Shown here one piece after another: positions 34,647 through 44,254 of a stretch of 64,000 bases of DNA. Made by a program: the position numbers and the translations under genes. Source of the stretch: Gambelia wislizenii (Eukaryota > Chordata > Lepidosauria > Squamata > Crotaphytidae); the NCBI GenBank assembly GCA_030847615.1, contig JAUMIR010000004.1, positions 186,622,501-186,686,500 on the forward strand, written 5' to 3'. Position 1 is the stretch's first letter. Each line of letters starts with the position of its first letter. The notes under the pieces are model-generated. The model did no database searches, was not told the origin of the DNA, and saw only the letters and a program-made list of their open reading frames with translations.

Positions 34647-34759
34647 CTACGGGCTTGGCTGTTTGTAACCCTGAAAGGGTGACGTCATCTGACCTGCATG
34701 CCCTTTTGCAGTTATGTGGCATCGTTATGATGCCTTTTTTCGAGTGTTTGATAAAGTCC
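33038..34759 (-). mobile_element. GGA-family MITE, long form, copy E, split by L1
   Basis: Ends are GGACTTTATCAGATG (33038) and GTTTGATAAAGTCC (to 34759). The MITE parts are 33038-33481 and 34643-34759, about 560 bp; an L1 sits between. On the minus strand the splice-like order is donor 'ccaagtaagt' (about 33335), a 100-nt stretch, a pyrimidine-rich tract ending in CAG at 33229, an exon-like block, and a second donor 'caaggtaaat' (about 33147). Comparison with L1 ORF2 suggests the target was TTA; the right copy is intact and the left reads AGA. Confidence 0.85.
33482..34642 (+). pseudogene. L1 ORF2 C-terminus and 3' UTR inside MITE copy E
   Basis: Frames at 33482-33637, 33628-33840, 33818-34111 and 34118-34342 together give the L1 ORF2 end, with 'FHCYMTPLKLAKMYKE', zinc-knuckle-like 'CWKCGDINGSLFHMWWSC' and 'LYMTTTARITYVRYW'. 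Two frameshifts and a stop break it. It ends in an (AAT)n tail at 34614-34642. The flanks 'aaaaatacgggtttg' and 'aaaactacgggcttg' are its TSD. Confidence 0.9.
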
Positions 34760-35083
34760 TTAGACAGTCTTGCAGGTGTTAAGTACCAATGATATATCAT
34801 CCTACAAATTTTTTAAGTCTATAACTTAAAGTAAACTTTAAACCCCTTCATCCACATTCTTTCCCATTGATTCATTTGTATATCATGACCCATATTTTGA
34901 GCCTTTTCTATCATAAATTCTTTAACTTGTTCAACTCCCACTTCCATTTTCAACAGTAATTTAAACATCTTATCTATTAAATGCTCCTCATTAGTACACA
35001 ACTGTACTTCAAATTCTGATTTAGTTAGTTCAAATCCAAACAACTTCTTGTCCATATTAAATCACTCTAATAGCTGTCTATAG

Positions 35084-35688
35084 CAGTGGTTCTTAACCTT
35101 TTCTTTACCAGGGAGCCCCCCTTTAAATATATTTTGTTTCTGTGGACTCCCAGGACTTAACTCAAGATCTAAAACCCTAAAGTGCATATATGGAAAGCTT
35201 AACTCCCTTCTCCTCACATCAGACATGATCTTTTTGTTCCTCTAGTATTGCAGAAATTAGCTTTTTAAAAAATTAAGATATTTGTTTACATTTTTTTCAA
35301 TTTAAAGAAGTATAATAGAAAATACTATTAATGTAACCAACGACGTTAGGAATGATAAATCTCTTTACAGATTAGTCAACAGAAAGTAATACAGATTACT
35401 TATATTATATTATATTAGTTATTTTATACCCCGCTCTTCAGCCACAAGGCTATCAGAGTGGCTTACAAATTGTTTTAAGCAATAGCAGTTTACACATCTA
35501 CACTGCATTAAGCAGCTTCCAATGTGTGCTAGCTACTTTGAGCAGTTATCTGCCAGTTAGAAACACAGTACTTTTGTTAGTACAGTCACCCCTTCACATT
35601 TGCGGGGGTTACGGGAACAAGACCCCTGCGAAAGTGAAAAAACCGTGAATAAAAGCAGCCTCTGAGGGTTTAACGAGGAGCCCTTCCT

Positions 35689-35724
<36 letters not shown>

Positions 35725-37596
35725 GGAACTGACCCAGCCTCTGAATATTTAAGGAGGAAAGAAAATCACAGCCCCATGCTGTGAGCACACAAGCAAAGTC
35801 CCCCCCTTGCCACTCCCCTCTCTGTGTCTTAACAAACTGAATTGCTTTTTTAAAACTCACATTTCACCCCATGTCTCCTCATGGCCCAAAGAAAAGCACA
35901 GCTGCATGCTTGCCACCTCCTCTCTGTGTCTCAACAAACTGAATTTAAAACTCAGCTTCTTTAAAACTCACATTTTGAACTTTTCCTACACACATTCACA
36001 CACAGGGAAGGTGCGGGGGACATCTCCCAGCAACCCAGCCTCTGAGCATTTAAGGAGGAAAGCTTCCTGCTGGCCGAAAGAAAAGCACAGTCCCATACTG
36101 TGAGCACACAAGCTTTCCTCCTTAAATGCTCAGAGGCTGAGTCAGTTGCTTGTTGGGAGATGCCACCCACGCCTTCCCTGTATGTGAATGTGTGTAGGAA
36201 AGGTTCAAAATGTGAGTTTTAAAGAAGCAATTCAGTTTGTTGAGACACAGAGAGGGGGTAGCAAGCATGCAGCTGTGCTTTTCTTTGGGCCAAGAGGAGA
36301 CATGGGATGAAATGTGAGTTTTAAAGAAGCAATTCAGTTTGTTAAGACACAGAGAGGGGAGCGGCAAGGGGGGACTTTGCTTGCATGCTCATAACATGGG
36401 GCTGTGATTTTCTTTCGCCTTAGACCCTCTGAGGCTGGTGTGGGGGGTTGCTTGCTTGCTGGGATCTTCTCTGTGTGTGTATCTGTGCAGGAAATTTTCC
36501 TCCTTAAATGCTCAGAGGCTGTGTTGGGGAGAGCGGCGGGCGGGGGGAAGGAATTTCCGCGAATACATAAAACCGCGAAAGTCAAAGCTGTGAATGTAAG
36601 GGGACAACTGTACATAAATATAAGTCAGCTTGTCTACAAAGGATTCTGTTTCTTCAGAAAGACCAACACCTGCCATCTTTCCCATCCTGGTTAACTAAAA
36701 TTAGCATTTTGCACTACCTAAATAACTGAATGAGGCAGGTGTTTCGCCATAATTTCATTTAATCCCCCCCCCCGTTGAAAGCCAGATCCTAAGCATCTGG
36801 ATGAAAAGACTAAATGGCATAAAAACTGTAGCACTCAGCCAGCTCCTCCTTGCCTCAAGTTTCACTTTCCATCTTGCCCCTGTTCTCTCTCTGCACTTGC
36901 CTATAACTGGAAACAAAGGGATTTACTCCCAAGTAAGCACAAAAGGGATTCCAGCCTTAGCCTGTTGCAGCAAAGGCAAAATGACTTGCAACTCTTCCAA
37001 AAGTCAGAAGAAAATGTATTGCTGTGTGAGTGGAAGAGGCCGGGGAATTGGGGGAAGGGATGCCTTTTGTCTTGCTCCCTGAGGCTGGCCCTTTCCTTCC
37101 TGCTTTCCTCTCCCAAATCCAGACACCTCCCTTTCTTCTCTCTCTTTTTTTCCTGCCCACCCCCTTGCTTCTCTCCCTCACCAACCACTGAAGAAAAAGG
37201 GCTATGAAAAAGGGCCTCACTGCCAGCACTTCTCCTATCGCCCACTGCCAAGAGCCTTGGGGCAGGGCCACGACATCACAGAGGGCCAAGGTACAGGGGC
37301 CATCTCCCTCCCTGCCCTTGATTAGATGTCATCCCTAAGTCTGGGGTTAGGGACCCACAGAGAGGAGTTGTCAGGTCACTGGGAAGCAGGCTGTGGGTGT
37401 CTTCATCCATTGGTTTGCTTCCCAGAGGCTGGGGGAGGGCCACTGATGTCACACAGCACAGCCAAGAGCGCACTCAGGCGCAGTTCAGTATGGAGTTCCT
37501 TAGACTCTAGGGACTCTTTCTTTCTTTCCCTCACAACCCCCCTTTGAGAACATCATGGCCCCCAGGGGTCCATGGACCACTGGTTAAGAACCACTG
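35084..37596. mobile_element. hAT (Charlie-like) non-autonomous element
   Basis: The ends CAGTGGTTCTTAACCTTTTC and GGTTAAGAACCACTG are inverted repeats of the hAT/Charlie type. The 8-bp flanks GTCTATAG (35076-35083) and GTCTATAC (37597-37604) differ at one position. Length is 2513 bp. The left part holds a Tigger-like palindrome (35583-36610) and an L2-like tail (35400-35480). The right part (36611-37560) is GC- and pyrimidine-rich and has no recognisable transposase. It is inserted in a minus-strand L1. Confidence 0.9.
35583..36610. mobile_element. Tigger/pogo-like foldback element, about 1 kb
   Basis: The ends CAGTCACCCCTTCACATTTG and GTGAATGTAAGGGGACAACTG are flanked by TA on both sides. 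Almost the whole interior is a long inverted repeat: 'tgtcttaacaaactgaattg', 'tttaaaactcacattt' and 'gcacagctgcatgcttgc' on the left return inverted on the right, meeting near 36110. An AC run lies at 35691-35720. The proline/serine frames at 35807-36367 are products of the repeat. Confidence 0.9.
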
Positions 37597-37746
37597 GTCT
37601 ATACAAATACCAACTAAAATTATAACCCTCTGATTCCAATATATCATTTGTTTTCATTCTATATTGCCCATTTTCAAGCAGAAGGAGATCTCGATAAGTA
37701 ACCCATTTGTCTTTAAATATTCTTTCCATTCTATGCAATGCTTCAT

Positions 37747-37828
37747 GAGGTAAGACAAACTTTTGATTGAAGAAGACATTTGGGATTGAGGTAAGACAAA
37801 CTTTTGATTGAAGAAGACATTTGGGATT
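37747..37828. repeat. 41-bp perfect tandem duplication
   Basis: The unit beginning 'gaggtaagacaaacttttg' and ending 'catttgggatt' is present twice in direct succession, inside the minus-strand L1 ORF2. Confidence 0.9.
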
Positions 37829-37832
37829 GACC

Positions 37833-39117
37833 GTGGGATTTATACTTTGGGTCAACTGACAAATTCAGAACAATGATTTATGCCATTCTGAATATTGCAG
37901 TCTATCAGTTACCCATGAGTGCAGTGCAGCAGTATTTACAATTGCAGCACCTTTTGGTGTCTGTATATGGACCTTGAGCTTTGAGTGCCTCAGAAACCCT
38001 TGATGTATCAGAAACATTATATCCTCAGAGAAACTGAAATTAACAAGTCTAGTTTATAAATAAATGTTGGAAAACACTAAATCTGAGGTTCGTGACTTTA
38101 GACTTGAATGGAGTAAAGAGTTAGATTGTCCTGTGCAAAAGAACCAGTGCAAAACAGTTCTAGCTTCAATATCTAAAATTTATTTAGATCTAAAACTATG
38201 CTTGATCCAGCAAAAATGGATATTTTGGGTGCATTGGACACTATGTTCCCCTTTTAAAAAGAAACTGTCTACTTCAGCTAAATGCTGGTGATATAATGCA
38301 GATAGTGCTACCTTGAGGGCATGCTTAGTGGCTATCCCTTTTTGCTCAAAGGCATTATTCTAATGCATTAATTTTGTACTTGCATATGTAGATACAAATG
38401 TTCTTTTAAATTATATTTCTGTGATTTAGGACTTTTTCGAACATCTCAAATACACTGCAAGCAGCCTCGTCGCATTGCAAAGCTGCTGCGCTGCAGGGCA
38501 TCGCTTTCGGATGACGCTCTCCCCTGCCGGTACTGTTGTGGTACCACAGGGACATTTGAGCATTATATTTCACCCGTTTTTAATCACGATCAACTTTCGT
38601 GCTTAAAAACTGGCAAAATATAACGCTCAAATGTCCCTGCGGTACCGCAAAAGTACCGGCAGGGGAGAGCATCATCCGAAAGCGATGCCCTGCAGCGCAG
38701 CAGCCTCGCAATGTGACGAGGCTGCTTGCAGTGTATTTGAGACGTCCGAAAAAGTCCGTAGAATCTAACCAAGGGCAGCATGGTTGGATCCCATGTGCTT
38801 TTTCTATTGCTAAAATCCTTATACTCCAACATTAGAAAAATAAATATTTGCCTTTTATTGTTCAATTGTCAGCAGAATTTATTGCTTTAGCTATGCATGA
38901 AGATATATTTGATAGATACCAAATTCAAGAAAATGTATTTTTGGAAATATGGTCAGCTTATATTAATGTATATGCTCAGCCCATGTTCATATCCTATTTC
39001 TCCTTCTCTCTTTTTCTTTTTCCTTTTTTCTTTCCTTCTTTCTTTTTTCTTTGTTTCTTTTCCTTGTAATCATACTTTAAAAATCCAATGTAAATATTAT
39101 CAAAAAAATTAAAAAGA
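37833..39117 (+). pseudogene. L1 ORF2 fragment and 3' end, split by palindrome D
   Basis: The first part contains 'QYLQLQHLL' near 37930-37960 and, at 38064-38291, 'LIQQKWIFWVHWTLCSPFKK' and the start of a CW..C motif. After the palindrome (38429-38757) it continues at 38860-39000 with 'ENVFLEIWSAYINVY'. It ends in a T/C-rich then A-rich 3' region. This L1 lineage differs from that at 29185. It is broken by several stops. Confidence 0.7.
38429..38757. mobile_element. Palindromic GGA-family MITE, copy D
   Basis: A 329-bp palindrome with ends GGACTTTTTCGAACATCTC and GAGACGTCCGAAAAAGTCC. The loop near 38593 is 'aatcacgatcaactttcgtgctt'. Arms are close to those of copy A, including the nested gcagcctc/gaggctgc hairpin. 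Flanks are TTA and GTA, a 3-bp duplication with one change. Confidence 0.9.
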
Positions 39118-39208
39118 GGATCTTTAACTTGCCCTACTTGAAGACATTTGGGATTGAATGTGGGTTCTTCAAGCAAAGCATGTGTTCTACCAGTCAGCTA
39201 CAGCCCCT
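39118..39208 (-). mobile_element. tRNA-Ala-like SINE head
   Basis: On the minus strand 'ggggctgtagctgactggt' (A-box region), 'acatgctttgctt' (anticodon region) and 'cacattcaatccc' (B-box region) form a degenerate tRNA head. The SINE body start ('gtcttcaagtagggcaag') follows. It resembles the tRNA-headed SINE common in squamates. It is too diverged to be a tRNA gene. Confidence 0.65.
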
Positions 39209-39507
39209 TACCTATAATTATGAAATATAATTTCCCTTCCACCCAAACTGTACTAACACATCTACATCCCTTCCAGTGGCAAAAGACACTGGGATGGGAC
39301 AAGCCAAAGCAGGCACTGCCTTGTTTCAGTTTTGACTTGGAAGTTCCACATTACATTTTTGCTTGAGGCAAAAGCTCAGTGCATTTGCATATAACTCAGT
39401 GGAGCACAAAGTTCATGTATGCTGAGACTTGGCCTAGGAGGGGACCTGAGGGATGTAATATAACTAGATTGACCTTTGCTGGAACCTGAGACATGTTTTG
39501 TATGAGG

Positions 39508-39568
<61 letters not shown>

Positions 39569-40662
39569 TGAAACAGCCATGAGCAGAAGCTGAGCAAGTG
39601 TGATGGGAGAGGAGAAAATCATATTCACCACATCATTCTAAAGCACCATTAGTGAGGCTGAAACTACAGGTTTGTTTGTTTGTTTGTTTGTTTGTGGAAA
39701 GGAACATGGAGGCTACAAAGTTGATCACAGCAGCAGTTCTGGGAAAGGATGATTAGCCCATTCCCTGAAGCCTATTTTTGCTATCAAAATTGCCACATTT
39801 GCTGTAAATGCATGTGTGTAAATAGGGAGACTTCTGAGAGTATGAAAGGAGGTGAGGATGACAATTTTGATGACAAAAATGACCTGAAGAGAAAGGGCTA
39901 ATTACCTCTCAAAGTGCAGCACTGCTATGATTTACTTGTGTTGACTTCCTTATTCCAGTTCCCTTGGAAAGAAACAAACACACATCAAAAAGCTTTTAAC
40001 TTAGAAGACTAGGTAAGGAAGCTAGATTACATTGCAGGGTTGTTGTAAAGCACAATACCTTTGAGCCTCAGTCCCACTTCTAATCTGCAATCTGAAAATA
40101 ATTCACGATGGAGTATATTTACACATTTACAATCTTCCTTTCAAATCACATTTTCTAGTCAAAATAAGATTTGATTTCTTTAAAAAAAACACTCTTTGTT
40201 TCTGGAGACATGCTGCTTCTCAGTCACAGCTGTGTTAAAATCATGGATTTTCCATCATTTCTTATGGATGGTGTCACTGCCTCCCTGGAGAGATATGAAG
40301 TGTTAATCTTGTTTCCAGTAACTGACTCATTCTTTGTTTTTTATGCATTTATAATTACAAGAAGTGCCATCCTCTTGTTACTCTTGACATGTGAGCCTGA
40401 TTGGTCTGAAAGTATACAGACCAGGTGATACCCTGTGATTTACTCTGCTGCTGAGAAGAGGGTCTGGTGGCTTCCTTTCCAGTTCCCCCTTGGTCCTTGG
40501 TGTTGGTGAGCCAACCAAATCACTGTATGAGTGTACACAGGGTCCCTTTCTCACTACACAGTTATAGCACTTTGATTCCACTTTACCTGCCATAAGAATG
40601 TCCTATACCTTTGGATTTGCAGTTTAAGGAGGGGCTGTTAGACTTCTCAGCCAGAGAGCTCC
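39209..40662. other. Unassigned DNA with simple repeats
   Basis: (AC)n and (AT)n runs lie at 39510-39569 and a (GTTT)n run at 39671-39694. The rest is not recognised. Confidence 0.35.
39510..39569. repeat. Compound (AC)n(AT)n microsatellite
   Basis: About 16 AC units followed by about 13 AT units. Confidence 0.95.
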
Positions 40663-40676
40663 AATAATAATAATAA

Positions 40677-40707
<31 letters not shown>

Positions 40708-40870
40708 TTTATACCCCGCCCCTCTGTTAAAACAATTGGGGCAGCTTACAAAAATTAAAATACAATACAGATAAAAATCCCAAAACACCACCCACCCCAC
40801 CGACCCCCATAAAAAGATATTAAACAAATATAAATTAAAAGCAACTAATCTGATACCCTCCTTAACCTTG
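40663..40870 (-). mobile_element. L2-like LINE/SINE 3' tail
   Basis: An (AAT)n run (40663-40706) leads into 'tttataccccgcccctctgtt...ggggcagcttacaaaa', the short tail module also seen at 22262, 23735 and 35400. The A/T trinucleotide run on the left marks the 3' end of a minus-strand element. Confidence 0.65.
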
Positions 40871-40877
40871 AAACTAA

Positions 40878-41503
40878 GGACATTATCAGATGGGTCCAAA
40901 ATGCTCCGTTACTGCCCCGCCACCTCCTATCCCATTCCTGCCATGGAATTGAGGTAAATGTTCGCACACTTACCTCCATTCTGCTGCGGGAAAGGGCTCC
41001 CTTCCTCCTTGCCGGCTGGCTGTAAATGCAGCTGTTGTAAGGCTGCCTTTACGATCGGCTGGCTGAAATCGCACTTGTTCTCATAAGAGAAAGAGTGGGA
41101 GGGAAATTCAAAAATACCCCCCCAGCTGTCAAAGAAAGAAATAAAATGCAAAAATATTTTTTTAAAAAAACAACAAGTAACCCGGGGAGGGAGGAAGGGC
41201 GCCACTTATCTTGATGTCCCATTCATGGCTGGAAGTGCTCAGCACGGAACTCCTCCCCCATGCCTGTCATCTCGGAACAGGGATGGGGCTCCTTTTCCCA
41301 CGTCCCTGATTCCAAGACAGGCATGGAAGAACACGGAAGAGGTGTTTTATTAACGATGTTTCATCGTGAATAGAATACCCCAGGAGCAGCACGGGGGCAG
41401 GACGGGAGCAGGACGGAGGGGGTCCACATCATCCAAAAGGGAGCCCCTTTCTTGCCCCTGTTCCGTTCCTGCTCCAGAATATTTGCCCCATCTTATAATT
41501 TCC
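40878..41503 (-). mobile_element. GGA-family MITE, long form, copy G
   Basis: A 626-bp element with ends GGACATTATCAGATGGG and CCCCATCTTATAATTTCC, and exact TAA duplications (40875-40877, 41504-41506). It is closely related to copy H from the ends inward ('ccgttactgccccgc', 'ggctggctgtaaatgcagc'). On the minus strand: a first donor with GT changed to AT (near 41205), a strong pyrimidine tract ending in CAG at 41126, an exon-like segment, then donor 'ggaggtaagt' near 40972. The motif CATCATCCAAAAGGGA at 41427 is shared with the palindromes. A loop-like 'taacgatgtttcatcgtgaa' lies at 41351-41370. Confidence 0.9.
41126..41208 (-). other. Intron-like segment in MITE copy G
   Basis: The minus strand reads 'catcaag|ataagt' at the start and 'ttatttctttctttgacag' at the end. 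The acceptor is strong; the donor has lost its GT in this copy. Confidence 0.35.
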
Positions 41504-41890
41504 TAATGCTGCTGCCACACTACAGAAATAATGCAGTTTGATACCGCTTTAAAGAGTATGGCTCCATCCTATGGAATCCCAGGATTTACAGTTTGTTGTG
41601 GCATAAAAGCTCTCTGACTAAATATCTCACAAAACTATAAATCCCAGAAATCCATAGTATTGAGTCATGCAGTTAAAGCAGCATGGCAGCAGCCCGAGAA
41701 TTCCATAGAAAGTTGCCTTGGCTTTAAAAGTGGAATATAGCACTGCATGAAAGGGTCCCAATCTCAAGGTTTTCACCCTGGGTTGAAAACTATGCATAAC
41801 CCCTGAAAAGAACAAAACTGCAGCAAATAGGAAGGTAAATATTGAGCAATGTCAGTTAAAACAGGATTATTTCTGCAGTGCAGATTCAGC
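41504..41890. mobile_element. Small MITE, same family as 53164-53385
   Basis: The left end 'gctgctgccacactacagaaataatgc' and right end 'tatttctgcagtgcagattcagcc' are inverted. The body 'ggaatcccaggattta' and 'aaatcccagaa' matches the copy at 53164. An extra segment near 41700-41850 lengthens it. Confidence 0.65.
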
Positions 41891-43408
41891 CCTGGTAATA
41901 CCCAACTGAATAACAGAAGACTAGTCCAGTAGAGAGTAGTCCTAAGTACACGGGATGGGGAATTGGTTTTTAGACACCATTCCTGATAAAATTAATTGAT
42001 CAGGATTATACTACAGATATATAAAGCTAGGATATCCAGAAAGGAATTAAATGCATGTTGACAAGAACAAAAAATTCCCTTTAGATCTGACAAGGAGGAA
42101 ACTGCTGAAAATATAGCAGATCTTGATATATTTGATGCTACAAATCTGATGCACCAGTAGACAAGTGAGTAAGTATGACAATAGACATTTTAGGAGCCAC
42201 TTCAGTTATTGTGAAGATCCTTTTTCAATTAAACCTTGCATTCATGCCTGCCAAGTTCCAACAATTAAAGCTCACCCTGCGTATCCTCCACATTCATAAT
42301 TCAGCCAGGGTTTCAGCAACTTTTCTCGCCTTAAGCTATAGCTGTTGAATATATTATTTAGCAAGAAGCAAAAGTTCCCAGAACATCCCAGAAGACTTCT
42401 TTGATCTTCTAGCCTATTGCTACTCGGTATACAATCCCAGGTTTATATCTTTCCAAGGTTACTTCAAATATTATTTTGTATGAGTGTGTACAGTGAACAG
42501 AATGCTTGGCAGAATGAACATGTATCACTGTATTGGGACATTCAGTCCAATTATACAGCCACAATGGTATATTTTTGGCTAAAGCAGTACACTGACTAAA
42601 ATTCCAGGTTCTAGTTGGAGCAGAACAAATTCTGTAGCAGACATGGAGCCAAAAATGATAAGATTCACCTCCAGTACAGGAATAACATGTGAGTTTAGGC
42701 CTAGTATGACTTGAGAATGTTTCCAGGTGGCACTAGGCCTCATCCTGCATGACTGGAAGCTGCCAGGATGACATAGAGTTAATGTTGTTGCCATCAGCCA
42801 TTAGATATGCATCAGAACAGCATGCTGTTTGGACCATATATTGCATGTATAACTCATTCTGAATTTTCCAGTCCATCAAGTTTTTGTGAACTAGAACTAG
42901 CTTATTGCAGGATCCTACATGATTTTCCTTAGCCAAACTTAGTGGTTCTGCTTTGGGTTGGACTCCAAATCTTTTTGCACCAATTTGGACCCTGAATCAC
43001 ATCAAGCTTCGGACATTCAAATCTCTTGAATCTCCCACTGACTAGCATTTAGAAACCAAAATTTAGAAACCAAAATTTGTATAACTGTTTTGATTTGTTC
43101 ATTTTTCTAAATACAGGTGCATGACATTTGGAAACATAATAGTCCCATGTCAAATTGCAGACAAGCAGCTCCAGGAGCTGTAGTGCTAGCCACCTTTAAA
43201 GTGTGCTTTTAAAACAAATACATTTTCTTGAAACCTTACCATACTAGAGCTTCTAAGATTGTCCCAGGGTTCAGAGTTCAAATACCAGCAACAATGAAGA
43301 GCATCAGTGAAGATCAATATTAATTAATTAAATTAATTAAAACACCTCAGGGAACGGTTCCATGACGGGCATGTAGCAACAGTTGGCAAAGGCAGCCAGA
43401 TATCTACT
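41891..43408. other. Unassigned DNA
   Basis: Nothing recognised. The stretch 42300-43200 reads like old diverged repeat or processed-transcript sequence, but no protein match can be offered. Confidence 0.3.
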
Positions 43409-43654
43409 TTTGTTGTGTGCCTTCAAGTCATTCCCAACTTTTGGTGGCCCTAAGGCCAACTTTTGGTGACCCTATCACGGGATTTTCTTGGCAAGATATA
43501 TTCTGTGGAGGTTTGCCTTTGTCTTCCTCTGAGGCTGAAAGAATGTGATTCATCCAAGGTCACCCAGTGGGTTTCTATGGCTGAGTAAGGCTTCAAACCC
43601 TGGTCTCCCAGTGTCCTAGTCCAGCACTCTAACCACTACAGTTCGTTGGTTCTC
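43409..43654 (-). mobile_element. tRNA-derived SINE, near full length
   Basis: The best SINE copy in the window. Read on the minus strand it has a tRNA-like head with A-box-like text ('gtagtggttagagtgctgg') and B-box-like text, the CORE-like 'gggtgaccttgg', then 'cttgccaagaaaatc' and the 'cttgaaggcacacaac' tail. It contains a small internal duplication ('aacttttggtg' twice). Confidence 0.9.
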
Positions 43655-44254
43655 AGAGATCTGCTCCAACCAGCAAAGCAGTTGATGATAAATTTCAACT
43701 TACTTTCCTTATTTTTCCTCTTAGAGTTTTGTCTTTAACACACTTGGCGTGAAGAGCCCTTCAGGTAGAGGAAAGTCTTCTGACTGCCATTCAGATGGTG
43801 GACTATCCTTGTAAAGTAGAACGCATAGTCACCCTATGACCTGCATCCTCCACTTCCCAGCTGGTGTATAATATTATGTGTATGAAATGGGCAAATGTGT
43901 AAACCAAACATGCAAATGTTATACACCAGCCAGCTAGCACAGATATATCTTTTATTCTTTGAACCAAAACCAGAAACAGAAGTTTCTGAGCCTGGGACAA
44001 CATTAGTACTTTGCTCCCATTTTTCAGACATTCTATGGCAGGGTACATGCAGTGGTGTTATTAAAAAAAAATTAACAACCAGTTCCCATCTGCCCTATGC
44101 TCCAGTCAGCAACTGTCCCAGGGAGCAGGTGGTTGGAGTGCTGTTGGGTAGTGGAGAACTGTTGGGTAGTCAGTCCAGTCCAGGTCACTTACAAGTTATC
44201 CAACAGGATGAAGGGAGAAACAAAAGGGTGGTTGCAGTCAGTCAGTCAGTCAGT

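Larger units (their letters stand above)
31677..37832 (-). pseudogene. L1 LINE ORF2 and 3' UTR, interrupted three times
   Basis: This element reads right to left. 37850-37605 encodes 'FKDKWVTYRDLLLLENGQY'. 35060-34760 encodes 'LLKMEVGVEQVKEFMIEKAQ' and 'MIYHWYLTPARLSK'. 33035-32720 encodes the continuation with 'FYHIWWTCTKVEKNW' and 'LFLLRLMDEQ'. The 3' UTR runs to 31677. The gaps are filled by a hAT (35084-37596), a GGA-family MITE (33038-34759) and another LINE (31755-32390). The order and orientation of the four pieces fit one L1, with later insertions. Stops and frameshifts are frequent. Confidence 0.85.

Noticed and set aside
35807..36367. Serine/leucine-rich frames on both strands with near-identical peptides
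   Set aside because: They are the two arms of the Tigger-like palindrome read in opposite directions, not a gene pair.
39118..39208. tRNA-Ala-like sequence as a tRNA gene
   Set aside because: The cloverleaf is broken and it continues into SINE body sequence, so it is a SINE head.
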